Assembly: GCF_001889165.1 (NCBI RefSeq)
Contig: NZ_CP016020.1
Coordinates: 620,001-684,000 of the forward strand
Length of the DNA stretch: 64,000 nucleotides
DNA from: Bacillus weihaiensis
GTDB lineage: Bacteria > Bacillota > Bacilli > Bacillales > Bacillaceae
Reading direction: 5' to 3'
In this document: one piece after another, positions 49,177 to 56,064 of the stretch
How the letters are laid out: every line of letters starts with the position of its first letter
Numbering within the stretch: the first letter of the stretch is position 1
Notes under the pieces: model-generated
What the model was told of the DNA's origin: nothing
Database searches by the model: none
What the model saw: the letters and a program-made list of their open reading frames with translations, nothing else
Translations under genes and position numbers: made by a program

Positions 49177-49485
49177 TTGGGAACAACACACATAAAGATG
49201 AGTGTTCACGATTTACAAACCACTTTACAAACCCTTCAATCAAGTATTGAAGAGTTTAGTAGTTATACCGACACCTTCCGTACTGGCACAAGAGATCAAT
49301 TAAAGAACTTTAATTCTGATTTCATAGAAAAAGTAGATGCAATTCTAGATAATATGAATGATGATATCAATAAGGATTTACTAAAAGATATGTATGCTAT
49401 TCATGCTGCTGGTAAAGAAATGTTAGAAGAAATGAAGAAGGCCGACGAAGAAGCGAGTGAATTGATTCGGAGTGGGCAATCATGA
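49177..49485 (+). CDS. YwqI-like (DUF5344) LXG-accessory protein
   Basis: A 102-residue helical protein from TTG 49177, with AGAGGAG nine bases upstream. Sequence IKMSVHDLQTTLQTLQSSIE and an amphipathic C-terminal helix fit the YwqI/DUF5344 type, a WXG100-like partner of LXG toxins. Its stop overlaps the toxin start (ATGA), so the two are translated together. Confidence 0.75.
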   Translation: MGTTHIKMSVHDLQTTLQTLQSSIEEFSSYTDTFRTGTRDQLKNFNSDFIEKVDAILDNMNDDINKDLLKDMYAIHAAGKEMLEEMKKADEEASELIRSGQS

Positions 49486-51260
49486 AAAGAGACATCCAAA
49501 TTAACTATGGAATATTGGATCAGATTATTGAACAGCTTCATACATACAAAAATGCCTTAAATCAAATGCATAGCTCCCTAACCTCGATAGCTGTTTATGT
49601 AGAAAGTAACGCGGGAAAAAGCTTGGATGTTTGGGATGACACCATTCAGCAATCAAAGAAAAATATTACTAGCTACCAAGCTCAAATAGACGATCTTTTA
49701 TCATTATTTGAAAACTACGTGACCGATACAACGGCCTACATTACACCTATTTCTCGAAATAGTATGATGAGAGTCGATCGCAACGATATCTGGTGGAACC
49801 TCACACAGATTGAATCAGGGGTAAACAACAATATGTTCCATGCGATCCTAGAAACACATAAGTCCCCAAGCTTCTTATTTGGTTTGTTTGACGATCCAAC
49901 TCCAGAAGAAAAAGAAAGAAGCAGACATAATAAACAAAAGCTTGATGCTATTCGGACGAATATTGAATCTTCCAAGGCCATGCTTGAAAAGAATATAGAA
50001 GGTTTATGGGATATTTATGAAACAAAAGTAAAAAAGTTCGAAAATGTTGATGATGAATACTCAAACAAAGCCTCTGCAGTCAAAGATACCTACACCAACT
50101 TCTTTGAAGGAGTAAGTGATGTCGTGTCTGTAACCGTTGAAGGCGTATGGAATTTCATAAAAGGAGTAGGTGTTGCCGTCTATGAAATCGCAGAAGGCCT
50201 AATCAGCCTTGTCATTGATGCGGGAATCATCGCGATATCTAACAACATACCAGACTTCATCGAACCCGAATTCCTAAAAAAAGCGGCAAACACAAGAGTA
50301 GAGACCTTTGCCGGAACGCTCGAACAAATCATCGACGACCCAATCATCGTCCTAGAATCGGTAGCACAATCCCTATCAGACACCTCAGAAAAAGAAGGGA
50401 TTATGTATGTAACTGGAGGCGCAGCAACCTCCCTCATCCCATACGTAGGCCAATCAAAATACCTCAAGCTATTAAAAGTAGAAAAAGACAAAGCAACCAA
50501 CACCAAAGCAGTAAACCCAGCCATCTCTCAAAAAGTAAAAGAAATCGTCCAAAACAACAAAGTATTTGAAGGAATCAAGAAAGAAACAGTAGAATTATAT
50601 AAAGATATAAAAAACGGTGGAACCCGATTTATCGATGACGTCACACACTTCTTAGGCAGAACTTTATTTCCTAATCAGACCCTTCAAATGAGTACGGCGA
50701 ATTCAGTGCCAGTGAATGTGTTTAGTAGGTCGACGGTGGAAGATCGGATTGATTCGGTTGTTTCTAGGTCTAGTGTGAAGGTTGAGGAGAAGGGGACTGG
50801 GGATGGTACTAAGGGTACGGGTAATGGTGTGAATTATGGAAAGTATTCAACAAATATTGATGATAAGGTAAAAGTAATTGAAAAAGTAGATTTACCTGAT
50901 TGGATAATGGAGTCATTTACTGATAGTAATTATAGGACTGTGATTACGGAAGAAGATATTACTTTCTACAGAACTTATGGTGGTGGAGCAAAAGCAAATG
51001 GTTCATTTGTAACTACTCGTCCAGCTGGTAATAGAATAAATGCGAAAATAGATACTGCATTAGTTCCGGATTGGAAAAATACTAGAGAGTTTGAAGCAAT
51101 AATAGAAGTTCCTAAAGGACAAATTTTAAATATAGGTAGAGTAGAAAAACAATATACAAAAACAGGTGCTTTACTAGAAGGTGATGCTGACCAAATACTT
51201 CTACCACAAGGGTGGCAATCCGAATGGATAAAAGATATAAGAAAAGTTCCGAGTAAATAG
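49482..51260 (+). CDS. LXG-domain polymorphic toxin
   Basis: A 592-residue type VII secretion effector. Residues about 1-235 form the helical LXG domain (INYGILDQIIEQLHTYKNAL at the start). Residues 236-300 contain a hydrophobic stretch (VSDVVSVTVEGVWNFIKGVG; LISLVIDAGIIAI). Residues 420-448 are a hinge (SVKVEEKGTGDGTKGTGN) encoded by an 88-bp sequence repeated at 52584. Residues 449-592 are the toxin domain, with FYRTYGGGAKANGSF, EVPKGQILNIG and GDADQILLPQGW. This pattern resembles ADP-ribosyltransferase-like toxin domains, but I cannot assign it with certainty. The immunity gene follows 9 bases later. Confidence 0.85.
   Translation: MKRDIQINYGILDQIIEQLHTYKNALNQMHSSLTSIAVYVESNAGKSLDVWDDTIQQSKKNITSYQAQIDDLLSLFENYVTDTTAYITPISRNSMMRVDRNDIWWNLTQIESGVNNNMFHAILETHKSPSFLFGLFDDPTPEEKERSRHNKQKLDAIRTNIESSKAMLEKNIEGLWDIYETKVKKFENVDDEYSNKASAVKDTYTNFFEGVSDVVSVTVEGVWNFIKGVGVAVYEIAEGLISLVIDAGIIAISNNIPDFIEPEFLKKAANTRVETFAGTLEQIIDDPIIVLESVAQSLSDTSEKEGIMYVTGGAATSLIPYVGQSKYLKLLKVEKDKATNTKAVNPAISQKVKEIVQNNKVFEGIKKETVELYKDIKNGGTRFIDDVTHFLGRTLFPNQTLQMSTANSVPVNVFSRSTVEDRIDSVVSRSSVKVEEKGTGDGTKGTGNGVNYGKYSTNIDDKVKVIEKVDLPDWIMESFTDSNYRTVITEEDITFYRTYGGGAKANGSFVTTRPAGNRINAKIDTALVPDWKNTREFEAIIEVPKGQILNIGRVEKQYTKTGALLEGDADQILLPQGWQSEWIKDIRKVPSK
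50739..50826 (+). repeat. 88-bp hinge repeat, copy 1 (inside LXG toxin)
   Basis: Starts GAAGATCGGATTGATTCGG and ends GGTACGGGTAATG. It matches 52584-52671 with one mismatch (ACTGGGG versus ACAGGGG). It codes for the linker between the pre-toxin and toxin domains. Confidence 0.95.
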
Positions 51261-51269
51261 GAGGATTTT

Positions 51270-51539
51270 ATGGATAAGAAAGAGCAATTAAGTAGACAAG
51301 TAAAAACGGTAATAAATATTCTTGAAAAAGAATATTCTAACGAAATAAAAAAAGATATTTTTCAATTAATATATAAAAGATATAAGAAAGCACTGGAAGT
51401 TATTGAAAATAATCAAGATTTAAACAGAATAAATATTACTGGTGGTGTTAGAGCCTATATGGATAGTTATAATGACTATCAAAATCCTTTGTTAAAAGAA
51501 TTACACAAGGCAGAAAACTTACTAAAAGAGTTATTATAG
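51270..51539 (+). CDS. Cognate immunity protein of the LXG toxin (putative)
   Basis: An 89-residue, highly charged helical protein (KKEQLSRQVKTVINILEKEY; AYMDSYNDYQNPLLKELHKA). AGGAGG lies before ATG 51270, nine bases after the toxin stop. The position directly behind the toxin is typical of immunity genes. No known immunity family is recognised. Translation coupling with the toxin is likely. Confidence 0.7.
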   Translation: MDKKEQLSRQVKTVINILEKEYSNEIKKDIFQLIYKRYKKALEVIENNQDLNRINITGGVRAYMDSYNDYQNPLLKELHKAENLLKELL

Positions 51540-51559
51540 CATATTAGATAATTACACCT

Positions 51560-51600
51560 AAACCTTGATTGGCTAACAAGCTTTTCAAGGTTTCTTTTTT
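51560..51600 (+). terminator. Terminator after first immunity gene
   Basis: AAACCTTGA/TCAAGGTTT stem, then CTTTTTT. A related terminator (ACCTTGATTGGCTA) follows the second immunity gene at 53481. Confidence 0.85.
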
Positions 51601-51611
51601 GTGGGGGCTAC

Positions 51612-51755
51612 CTAGTGCCAAATAAACGACTTATTATTTTCAGAGTGGAGATAAGCCTTGATTGTATTAGGGCGTAGCCCAGTCATTCGTGCCAATTCAC
51701 GTTGTGAGAGGTCACGTTCTTTAAGTATTTCCTTGAGTTTAATTGATATTGGCAT
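51612..51755 (-). pseudogene. Truncated XRE-family (Cro/C1) HTH regulator
   Basis: On the minus strand an ATG at 51755 opens a 47-residue frame: MPISIKLKEILKERDLSQRE, then LARMTGLRPNTIKAYL, HSENNKSFIWH and stop. This is the first two thirds of a Cro/C1 helix-turn-helix. Normal family members are about 65-70 residues, with two more helices. GGAAGG precedes the ATG. It is probably a remnant of a regulator gene and lies between immunity-type genes. Confidence 0.6.
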
Positions 51756-51853
51756 GGTATTTTCCTTCCTCTTATTCATGTTACCTTTTACGATACATCA
51801 CAAACTTGTGTCGGTATTCAAATGGATAATCAATATATTGGAGGAGTAGAACA

Positions 51854-52141
51854 ATGGTATATAACGAACCTAGACGACTTAATAAAACCTTAAACTTTAT
51901 TAACGAAGTTGAAAAAGCGAAAATAAAGTTAGAATGTGAAATGAAAGCTCACAAATTAGGTCAAGGTAAAGATGGGACAATAAGTCAACTTGAAAATTTC
52001 TATAAAGATATAGAACTAATGATTGAATCTAAAAGTCATATCCCATCATATCCAAGGGTTATTACCGATACTTGGGATTTTAATAGCGAACTTGGAATTC
52101 AATTATTAGATTTATATGAGTTATATAAGAAGCTGGGATAA
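51854..52141 (+). CDS. Orphan immunity-like protein
   Basis: A 95-residue protein: MVYNEPRRLNKTLNFINEVE, then KAKIKLECEMKAHKLGQGKD and GIQLLDLYELYKKLG. GGAGGAG lies eight bases upstream of ATG 51854. There is no toxin gene before it; a truncated HTH gene lies there on the other strand. Its size and place in the cassette series suggest an immunity gene kept after loss of its toxin. No family recognised. Confidence 0.6.
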   Translation: MVYNEPRRLNKTLNFINEVEKAKIKLECEMKAHKLGQGKDGTISQLENFYKDIELMIESKSHIPSYPRVITDTWDFNSELGIQLLDLYELYKKLG

Positions 52142-52583
52142 CTAACTTCAATTATTAAGAAATGATATAAGAGATAACTAGATGGTAGGAAGTTCAAAAG
52201 TTTTTAAAGAAGTAAGAGTATTTAAGTTCAACCAATGATTTTTAAATGTATATTATCATAGGGAACAAGCTTAGAACTTCGAAATTAAACAGAATTTTTG
52301 GTTTAAAGATAGGAATAGTAATGAATTACTTTATATAGCTATCTATAAAGCACTTGATTGCCTTTTAGGCAACAGGTGCTTTTGTTTTTTGTTATAAAGT
52401 TAAACTTTGGATGACATTGATGATGCTTAATGGAAATTCATAACTCATGAAGGTTGTACCATCAAGGCATTATGTTTTAATACTTGGTTTGTGAAAATAA
52501 TACGATAATTAGGCGAGATGACATTTTACATGGCAGGGGTAGTTATGATAAGGAATAGCTGACAAACTAACGAGATCAACAAA
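52142..52583. other. Cassette relic region
   Basis: Bases 52257-52346 match 54850-54926 (GAAATTAAACAG, TTGGTTTAAAGAT, AATAGTAATGAATTACT). Bases 52440-52530 match 54745-54835 (CTCATGAAGGTTGTACCATCA; ATAATTAGGCGAGATGACAT). Reading frames are broken, but both copies of the first block translate to EIKQ, WFKD and NSNELL, so they descend from a coding segment. Confidence 0.6.
52347..52390 (+). terminator. Terminator in relic region
   Basis: AAAGCACTTGATTGCC pairs with GGCAACAGGTGCTTT (one bulge), followed by a T-rich tail. It serves the orphan immunity-like gene. Confidence 0.75.
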
Positions 52584-52671
52584 GAAGATCGGATTGATTC
52601 GGTTGTTTCTAGGTCTAGTGTGAAGGTTGAGGAGAAGGGGACAGGGGATGGTACTAAGGGTACGGGTAATG
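52584..52671 (+). repeat. 88-bp hinge repeat, copy 2 (before orphan TNT module)
   Basis: 87 of 88 bases equal to 50739-50826. The frame is the same as in the full-length toxin. Immediately upstream the frame is closed by TGA at 52560-52562. Confidence 0.95.
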
Positions 52672-53120
52672 TTAAACAAGTAATTTCTGCAACGGATAAG
52701 GCTAAAATATTTAGTTGGAAATATCCTACAAATGATGAGCTGTATTTAAAACATAAGCATGTATTTGATAATCCTAAATACTATGATCAAGAAACAGGTG
52801 CAATAAATTGGCCTAAAAACGATGGGTTTTTAAATACTCCAATTGAAGAAACTTTACAACCAGGATTTAGGATAGATAGATTTGGTTGTGACACTGGTAT
52901 ATTTGTTTCGCTAGAAGGTACTCCTTATGGAATGAGAGCTGTTGCTCCAGGTACAGATTTGAGGTCTTATAACGTATTTGATGTCATTGCTCCTATTAAA
53001 GTTAAGGGAGGGGAGTTTGCGCCATGGTTTGATGAAGTTGGAGGCGGGGTTCAATATGTATTGACAGATTCAGTTGAAAATTTATTAGAACAAGGAATGA
53101 TAAGGAGGGTTACACCATAA
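52620..53120 (+). CDS. Orphan TNT-domain toxin cassette
   Basis: A 166-residue frame without LXG delivery domain. After the hinge (KVEEKGTGDGTKGTGN) comes a TNT (tuberculosis necrotizing toxin) domain: INWPKNDGFLNTPIEETL, PGFRIDRFG, GIFVSLEGTPYGMRAVAPGT and late GGGVQYVL with the conserved Gln. TNT toxins hydrolyse NAD+. The only start is GTG 52620 inside the hinge, and no ribosome binding site precedes it. The module is therefore best seen as a silent cassette that would be expressed after recombination at the hinge. The immunity gene overlaps its stop. Confidence 0.8.
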   Translation: MKVEEKGTGDGTKGTGNVKQVISATDKAKIFSWKYPTNDELYLKHKHVFDNPKYYDQETGAINWPKNDGFLNTPIEETLQPGFRIDRFGCDTGIFVSLEGTPYGMRAVAPGTDLRSYNVFDVIAPIKVKGGEFAPWFDEVGGGVQYVLTDSVENLLEQGMIRRVTP

Positions 53121-53359
53121 TGAAAATAAAAGAACTAGAACAAAAGTTGCTAGAAATTAATGTACCTAAGGATATTTATTCGATATTAAAAGGGGGACTT
53201 CCGAATGAACAGTATTGTATAACTAAAGATGGGGATAATTGGGAGGTGTATTATAGCGAAAGAGGAAACAAATCAGGATTAAAAGTATTTGATCATGAAG
53301 AAAATGCCTGTGAATATTTTTATAAAAAAGTAGAAAAATACGCCCCGAAAAATAACTAG
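53120..53359 (+). CDS. Immunity protein for the TNT cassette (putative)
   Basis: A 79-residue protein (ELEQKLLEINVPKDIYSILK; GGLPNEQYCITKDGDNWEVY). The first base of the ATG is the last of the toxin stop; AAGGAGG lies upstream in the toxin gene. The pattern PNEQYCI-W-VYYSERG-K-F is seen in small immunity proteins next to TNT toxins. It should block the NAD-glycohydrolase activity of a cassette-swapped toxin or of rival cells. Confidence 0.72.
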   Translation: MKIKELEQKLLEINVPKDIYSILKGGLPNEQYCITKDGDNWEVYYSERGNKSGLKVFDHEENACEYFYKKVEKYAPKNN

Positions 53360-53480
53360 TTGGTGGCGTTGGATTAAGTTAGAGCAGTTGGAATGGGTCT
53401 TAATCGATATTATAGACACCCAGATGTCTTCAAAAGGGACTTTATCAGGCTTAATTGGTAGAAGAAATAAAAATTAACTG

Positions 53481-53518
53481 ACCTTGATTGGCTATGAACT
53501 GCCTTTTAAGGTTTTTTT
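53481..53518 (+). terminator. Terminator after second immunity gene
   Basis: ACCTT-GGC pairs with GCC-AAGGT, followed by seven T residues. The left side (ACCTTGATTGGCTA) repeats 51563-51576. Confidence 0.7.
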
Positions 53519-53687
53519 ACTTTAAATCTTTAATGTTAAAAGCGAGATGACTTTTGAATCTATAACTCATGATGGTTATTAAAGATAATAGAATGGTTAA
53601 TATGAATTATTAGGATAATGCATACACTTACTACTCAATTATATTTACATACGATATGACAAAGATCGTACAGTTAAAGTAGAAAAG
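53519..53687. other. Cassette relic region 2
   Basis: Short degraded copies of the same blocks as at 52440-52530 (GCGAGATGAC near 53541; AACTCATGATGGTT near 53566). No gene. Confidence 0.45.
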
Positions 53688-54230
53688 ATGAAGATTGGAT
53701 ATAGAAAAAATAAAGGAATTATGAAGAAGCACCGGGACGTATCTCATGCATGTTTATTTTCGCTTAATGAAGGAAGCAAAAGATCCGTCCCTATGCTTCC
53801 CCCTATGCTTCCCGTAGGGCACGTAGATGAATATTTAAATGGCTCACCTAAAAATAATATATTAAACAAAGCATTAGCGGGAGGTACACACGTGAAAGGT
53901 GTAGATTATGACATATTAGGCTTTCCAATTTTTAAAGGAGATGCTGTTAAATTTCAAACGACATTGGGCAAAGAAATGTATATAGCGAAAGATTTAAAGC
54001 AATTTGAAGAGTGTACTAGAGCTTTACAAAAAGCTATCGAAGCTGGCGAGGTTTCAAAAGACATATTTTCTCCAAAGCAACTGGCTCAAATAGATGCTGG
54101 AAAAGAAAGAATACAAGGATTAACCTGGCATCATCATCAGGTACCAGGAAAAATGCAGTTGGTTGTATCAAAAGTACATGATGTAAATCACTTAGGTGGA
54201 AATAAATTGTGGGGAGATGGTATTAGGTGA
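53688..54230 (+). CDS. WHH-type HNH/EndoVII nuclease toxin cassette
   Basis: A 180-residue frame. From about residue 65 it is a toxin domain: GTHVKGVDYDILGFPIFKGD at the start, and the WHH motif in LTWHHHQVPGKMQLV followed by VHDVNHLGGNKLWGDG. WHH proteins belong to the HNH/EndoVII nuclease superfamily used in polymorphic toxins. Residues about 10-45 are encoded by a repeat (53723-53813) also found at 54927-55020, so they may not be native toxin sequence. There is no LXG part and no good ribosome binding site. GTGA overlap with the immunity gene. Confidence 0.78.
   Translation: MKIGYRKNKGIMKKHRDVSHACLFSLNEGSKRSVPMLPPMLPVGHVDEYLNGSPKNNILNKALAGGTHVKGVDYDILGFPIFKGDAVKFQTTLGKEMYIAKDLKQFEECTRALQKAIEAGEVSKDIFSPKQLAQIDAGKERIQGLTWHHHQVPGKMQLVVSKVHDVNHLGGNKLWGDGIR
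53723..53813 (+). repeat. Relic repeat with GGAAGCA palindrome, copy 1
   Basis: Matches 54927-55020 (AAGAAGCACC, GGACGTATCT, TTTCGCTTAATGAAGG). It contains GGAAGCA (53772) and TGCTTCC (53794) as inverted arms around AAAGATCCGTCCCTA. Confidence 0.75.
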
Positions 54231-54715
54231 GTATAATTAAGTGGGAGTTTGCAGACGAGCCTGTAAGTCAAGAGGTAGTGCACACAGTCGGTGATAATTT
54301 AGGTGTTAAGTTTCCAAGTGATTATATAGAGTGTGTGGCTATAAATAATGGGGCGAATGCAGAACCAAGACTATTTGATGTAGAAAATCGAGAAAAAGTA
54401 TTTGGTACGTTACTATCATTCGATGAAAATAATGATGAGTTTATAGTGTCTGTTTATAACGATTATAAGTTAACTTTACCAAAAGAATTAGTTCCAATTG
54501 CTTTTGATCCTGCAGGGAATTTAATATGTTTAGATTATAAAGAAGATAAAAACAAGCCTACGGTAGTATTTTGGGAACATGAAAATGCAGGTGAAAAAGA
54601 AATGTTAATGCGAGAAGAAGGATTAACAGAAGACCAAGTAGAAGAATTAGCAAGAGAAAATGTATTTTATGTTGCAGCATCATTTACGGATTTCCTTGAT
54701 AAGTTACATGACTAA
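54227..54715 (+). CDS. SMI1/KNR4 (SUKH) immunity protein
   Basis: A 162-residue SUKH-superfamily protein. The signature comprises VGDNLGVKFPSDYIECVAIN, NGANAEP, VPIAFDPAGNLICLDYK and VVFWEHEN. SUKH proteins are the most common immunity proteins of nuclease-type polymorphic toxins, which fits the preceding WHH nuclease. The start is GTG 54227 overlapping the toxin stop. C-terminal acidic helix (EGLTEDQVEELARENVFYVA) is normal for this group. Confidence 0.88.
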   Translation: MSIIKWEFADEPVSQEVVHTVGDNLGVKFPSDYIECVAINNGANAEPRLFDVENREKVFGTLLSFDENNDEFIVSVYNDYKLTLPKELVPIAFDPAGNLICLDYKEDKNKPTVVFWEHENAGEKEMLMREEGLTEDQVEELARENVFYVAASFTDFLDKLHD

Positions 54716-55032
54716 GAATTTAAGAAAATAAACATTAAAATCAAGAGCTCATGAAGGTTGTACCATCATGGGGTTGTATAAGAATATTTTGCTATGAAAA
54801 GAAGTATGATAATTAGGCGAGATGACATTTAAACATACGATGTATTGTTACAGGGAACAAAACAAAATCTTACGAAATTAAACAGGCTCGTTGGTTTAAA
54901 GATGGAAATAGTAATGAATTACTTGCAAAGAAGCACCTGGACGTATCTGGTGCTTCTTTACTTTCGCTTAATGAAGGAAGCAAAAGATCCGTCCCTATGC
55001 TTCCCGTCCCTATGCTTCCCCCTTTCTGTCAA
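54716..55032. other. Cassette relic region 3
   Basis: Holds the second copies of the relic blocks at 54745-54835, 54850-54926 and 54927-55020. In one frame 54857-55004 reads KSYEIKQARWFKDGNSNELL, then AKKHLDVSG and SLNEGSKRSVPMLP, an apparent decayed toxin linker or domain. Hairpin 54927-54959 (AAAGAAGCACC/GGTGCTTCTTT) may terminate transcription of the SUKH gene. Confidence 0.6.
54927..55020 (+). repeat. Relic repeat with GGAAGCA palindrome, copy 2
   Basis: Second copy of 53723-53813. Here an intact 11-bp hairpin (54927-54937/54949-54959) is followed by the GGAAGCA/TGCTTCC arms at 54976-55004 and a further TGCTTCCC. Confidence 0.75.
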
Positions 55033-55728
55033 TTATCCAGATTTCTTTTCTCGCATCTCAGCCCAGCGATCTTTCGCCATTTCGACGATTCCTTTTTCAA
55101 GTGTGTCCCGCTGTTTTTCTATCACTTTTGAAAAATAGCGAGTCGCTTGAGTAGTGAGGCCAATCCGGCGGCTTAAATCACCAATTAAATATAGAAGTCG
55201 TATCTCAGATAGATGAGTTTCTGAATAATCACTGACCATATAAGATTGAACGTATTCCTCTAAAGCAAGGCGTAGAAATCGTTGTTCCTCTGTTGAATTT
55301 ACTTTTTCAGTACGGTAAATCCACGATAATCGTAAGTATAGACCTGCTAATGTAATATGTTTTTCTTTCTTTAGTGTTGCACAGTAAATCGCCAATTTAA
55401 AAGAGTTGATGGCAGTATCTATTGCCCGTTCGTTACTATATAATTGTGTACTTATCCAATTTTTTGAGATAGCAGTTGCTATTGCTTCTTTTGTAGTTGG
55501 AGGAAAATAGGATGTAAATTCCTCAGAAGAAGAAAACCCGCAAGTAGGACAGACTTGAACATAATATAATAGTGGATTTATGGAAGTCTTCGTATAATAA
55601 GAACAAAAATCGGTATCATGTTTATTTGCACGTATATAACGAGAAAGCACTTTTTTCGTAATGAAGGAAGTAGCACAAATTTGGCATGTTACATGTTTAT
55701 CGAATAAATATTCCGGTGTAGTCGTCAT
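55033..55728 (-). CDS. DUF2225 protein
   Basis: A 231-residue DUF2225 protein. Zinc-binding pairs CQIC (C15, C18 in HVTCQICATSF) and CPTC (VCPTCGFSSS) form the N-terminal module; the rest is made of TPR-like helices (LYLRLSWIYRTEKVNSTEEQ; RLLYLIGDLSRRIGLTTQA). Function unknown. AAAAGGAAGTGA precedes the ATG. It marks the end of the toxin array; its 3' end directly abuts the last relic repeat. Confidence 0.85.
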   Translation of the reverse strand: MTTTPEYLFDKHVTCQICATSFITKKVLSRYIRANKHDTDFCSYYTKTSINPLLYYVQVCPTCGFSSSEEFTSYFPPTTKEAIATAISKNWISTQLYSNERAIDTAINSFKLAIYCATLKKEKHITLAGLYLRLSWIYRTEKVNSTEEQRFLRLALEEYVQSYMVSDYSETHLSEIRLLYLIGDLSRRIGLTTQATRYFSKVIEKQRDTLEKGIVEMAKDRWAEMREKKSG

Positions 55729-55950
55729 AATATCACTTCCTTTTACCTATATATGACAAAATAGTTTCGTGCTAGTTGTGAAAATTATACCATAAAATGT
55801 GTATAAAGAACTATAAAATACAAGATTTCCTTTTCGGTTATATCTGAGGTAATAAAGGAAGCGTATTTTTATAGGTATATTAGAGGGTGATTTGGATAGG
55901 ATATCCTTTTGTTTGTTTCGTATGGAAAAAAGTCATTCTGTCTAAATGAT

Positions 55951-55983
55951 AAAAGCCTCCTGATATTCAGGAGGCTTTTACTT
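55951..55983 (+). terminator. Strong stem-loop before dapF
   Basis: AAAAGCCTCCTGA/TCAGGAGGCTTTT, perfect 13-bp stem, three-base loop, then ACTTT. Lies between the divergent DUF2225 and dapF genes, where no gene ends; it may end a short transcript. Confidence 0.6.
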
Positions 55984-56064
55984 TATTAAAACGGGGGATA
56001 GGAGTATTGTGTTCATATTTCCAACAATTTATACTAATAAAAAGAAAATTTTCTGGAGGGCACT

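Noticed and set aside
51658-51849. Plus-strand ORF with Arg/Ser-rich start
   Set aside because: It is the antisense shadow of the truncated HTH gene on the minus strand.
54845-55138. 97-residue ORF at the array end
   Set aside because: It reads the relic repeats in a different frame from the recognisable KSYEIKQ-type relic and overlaps the DUF2225 gene.
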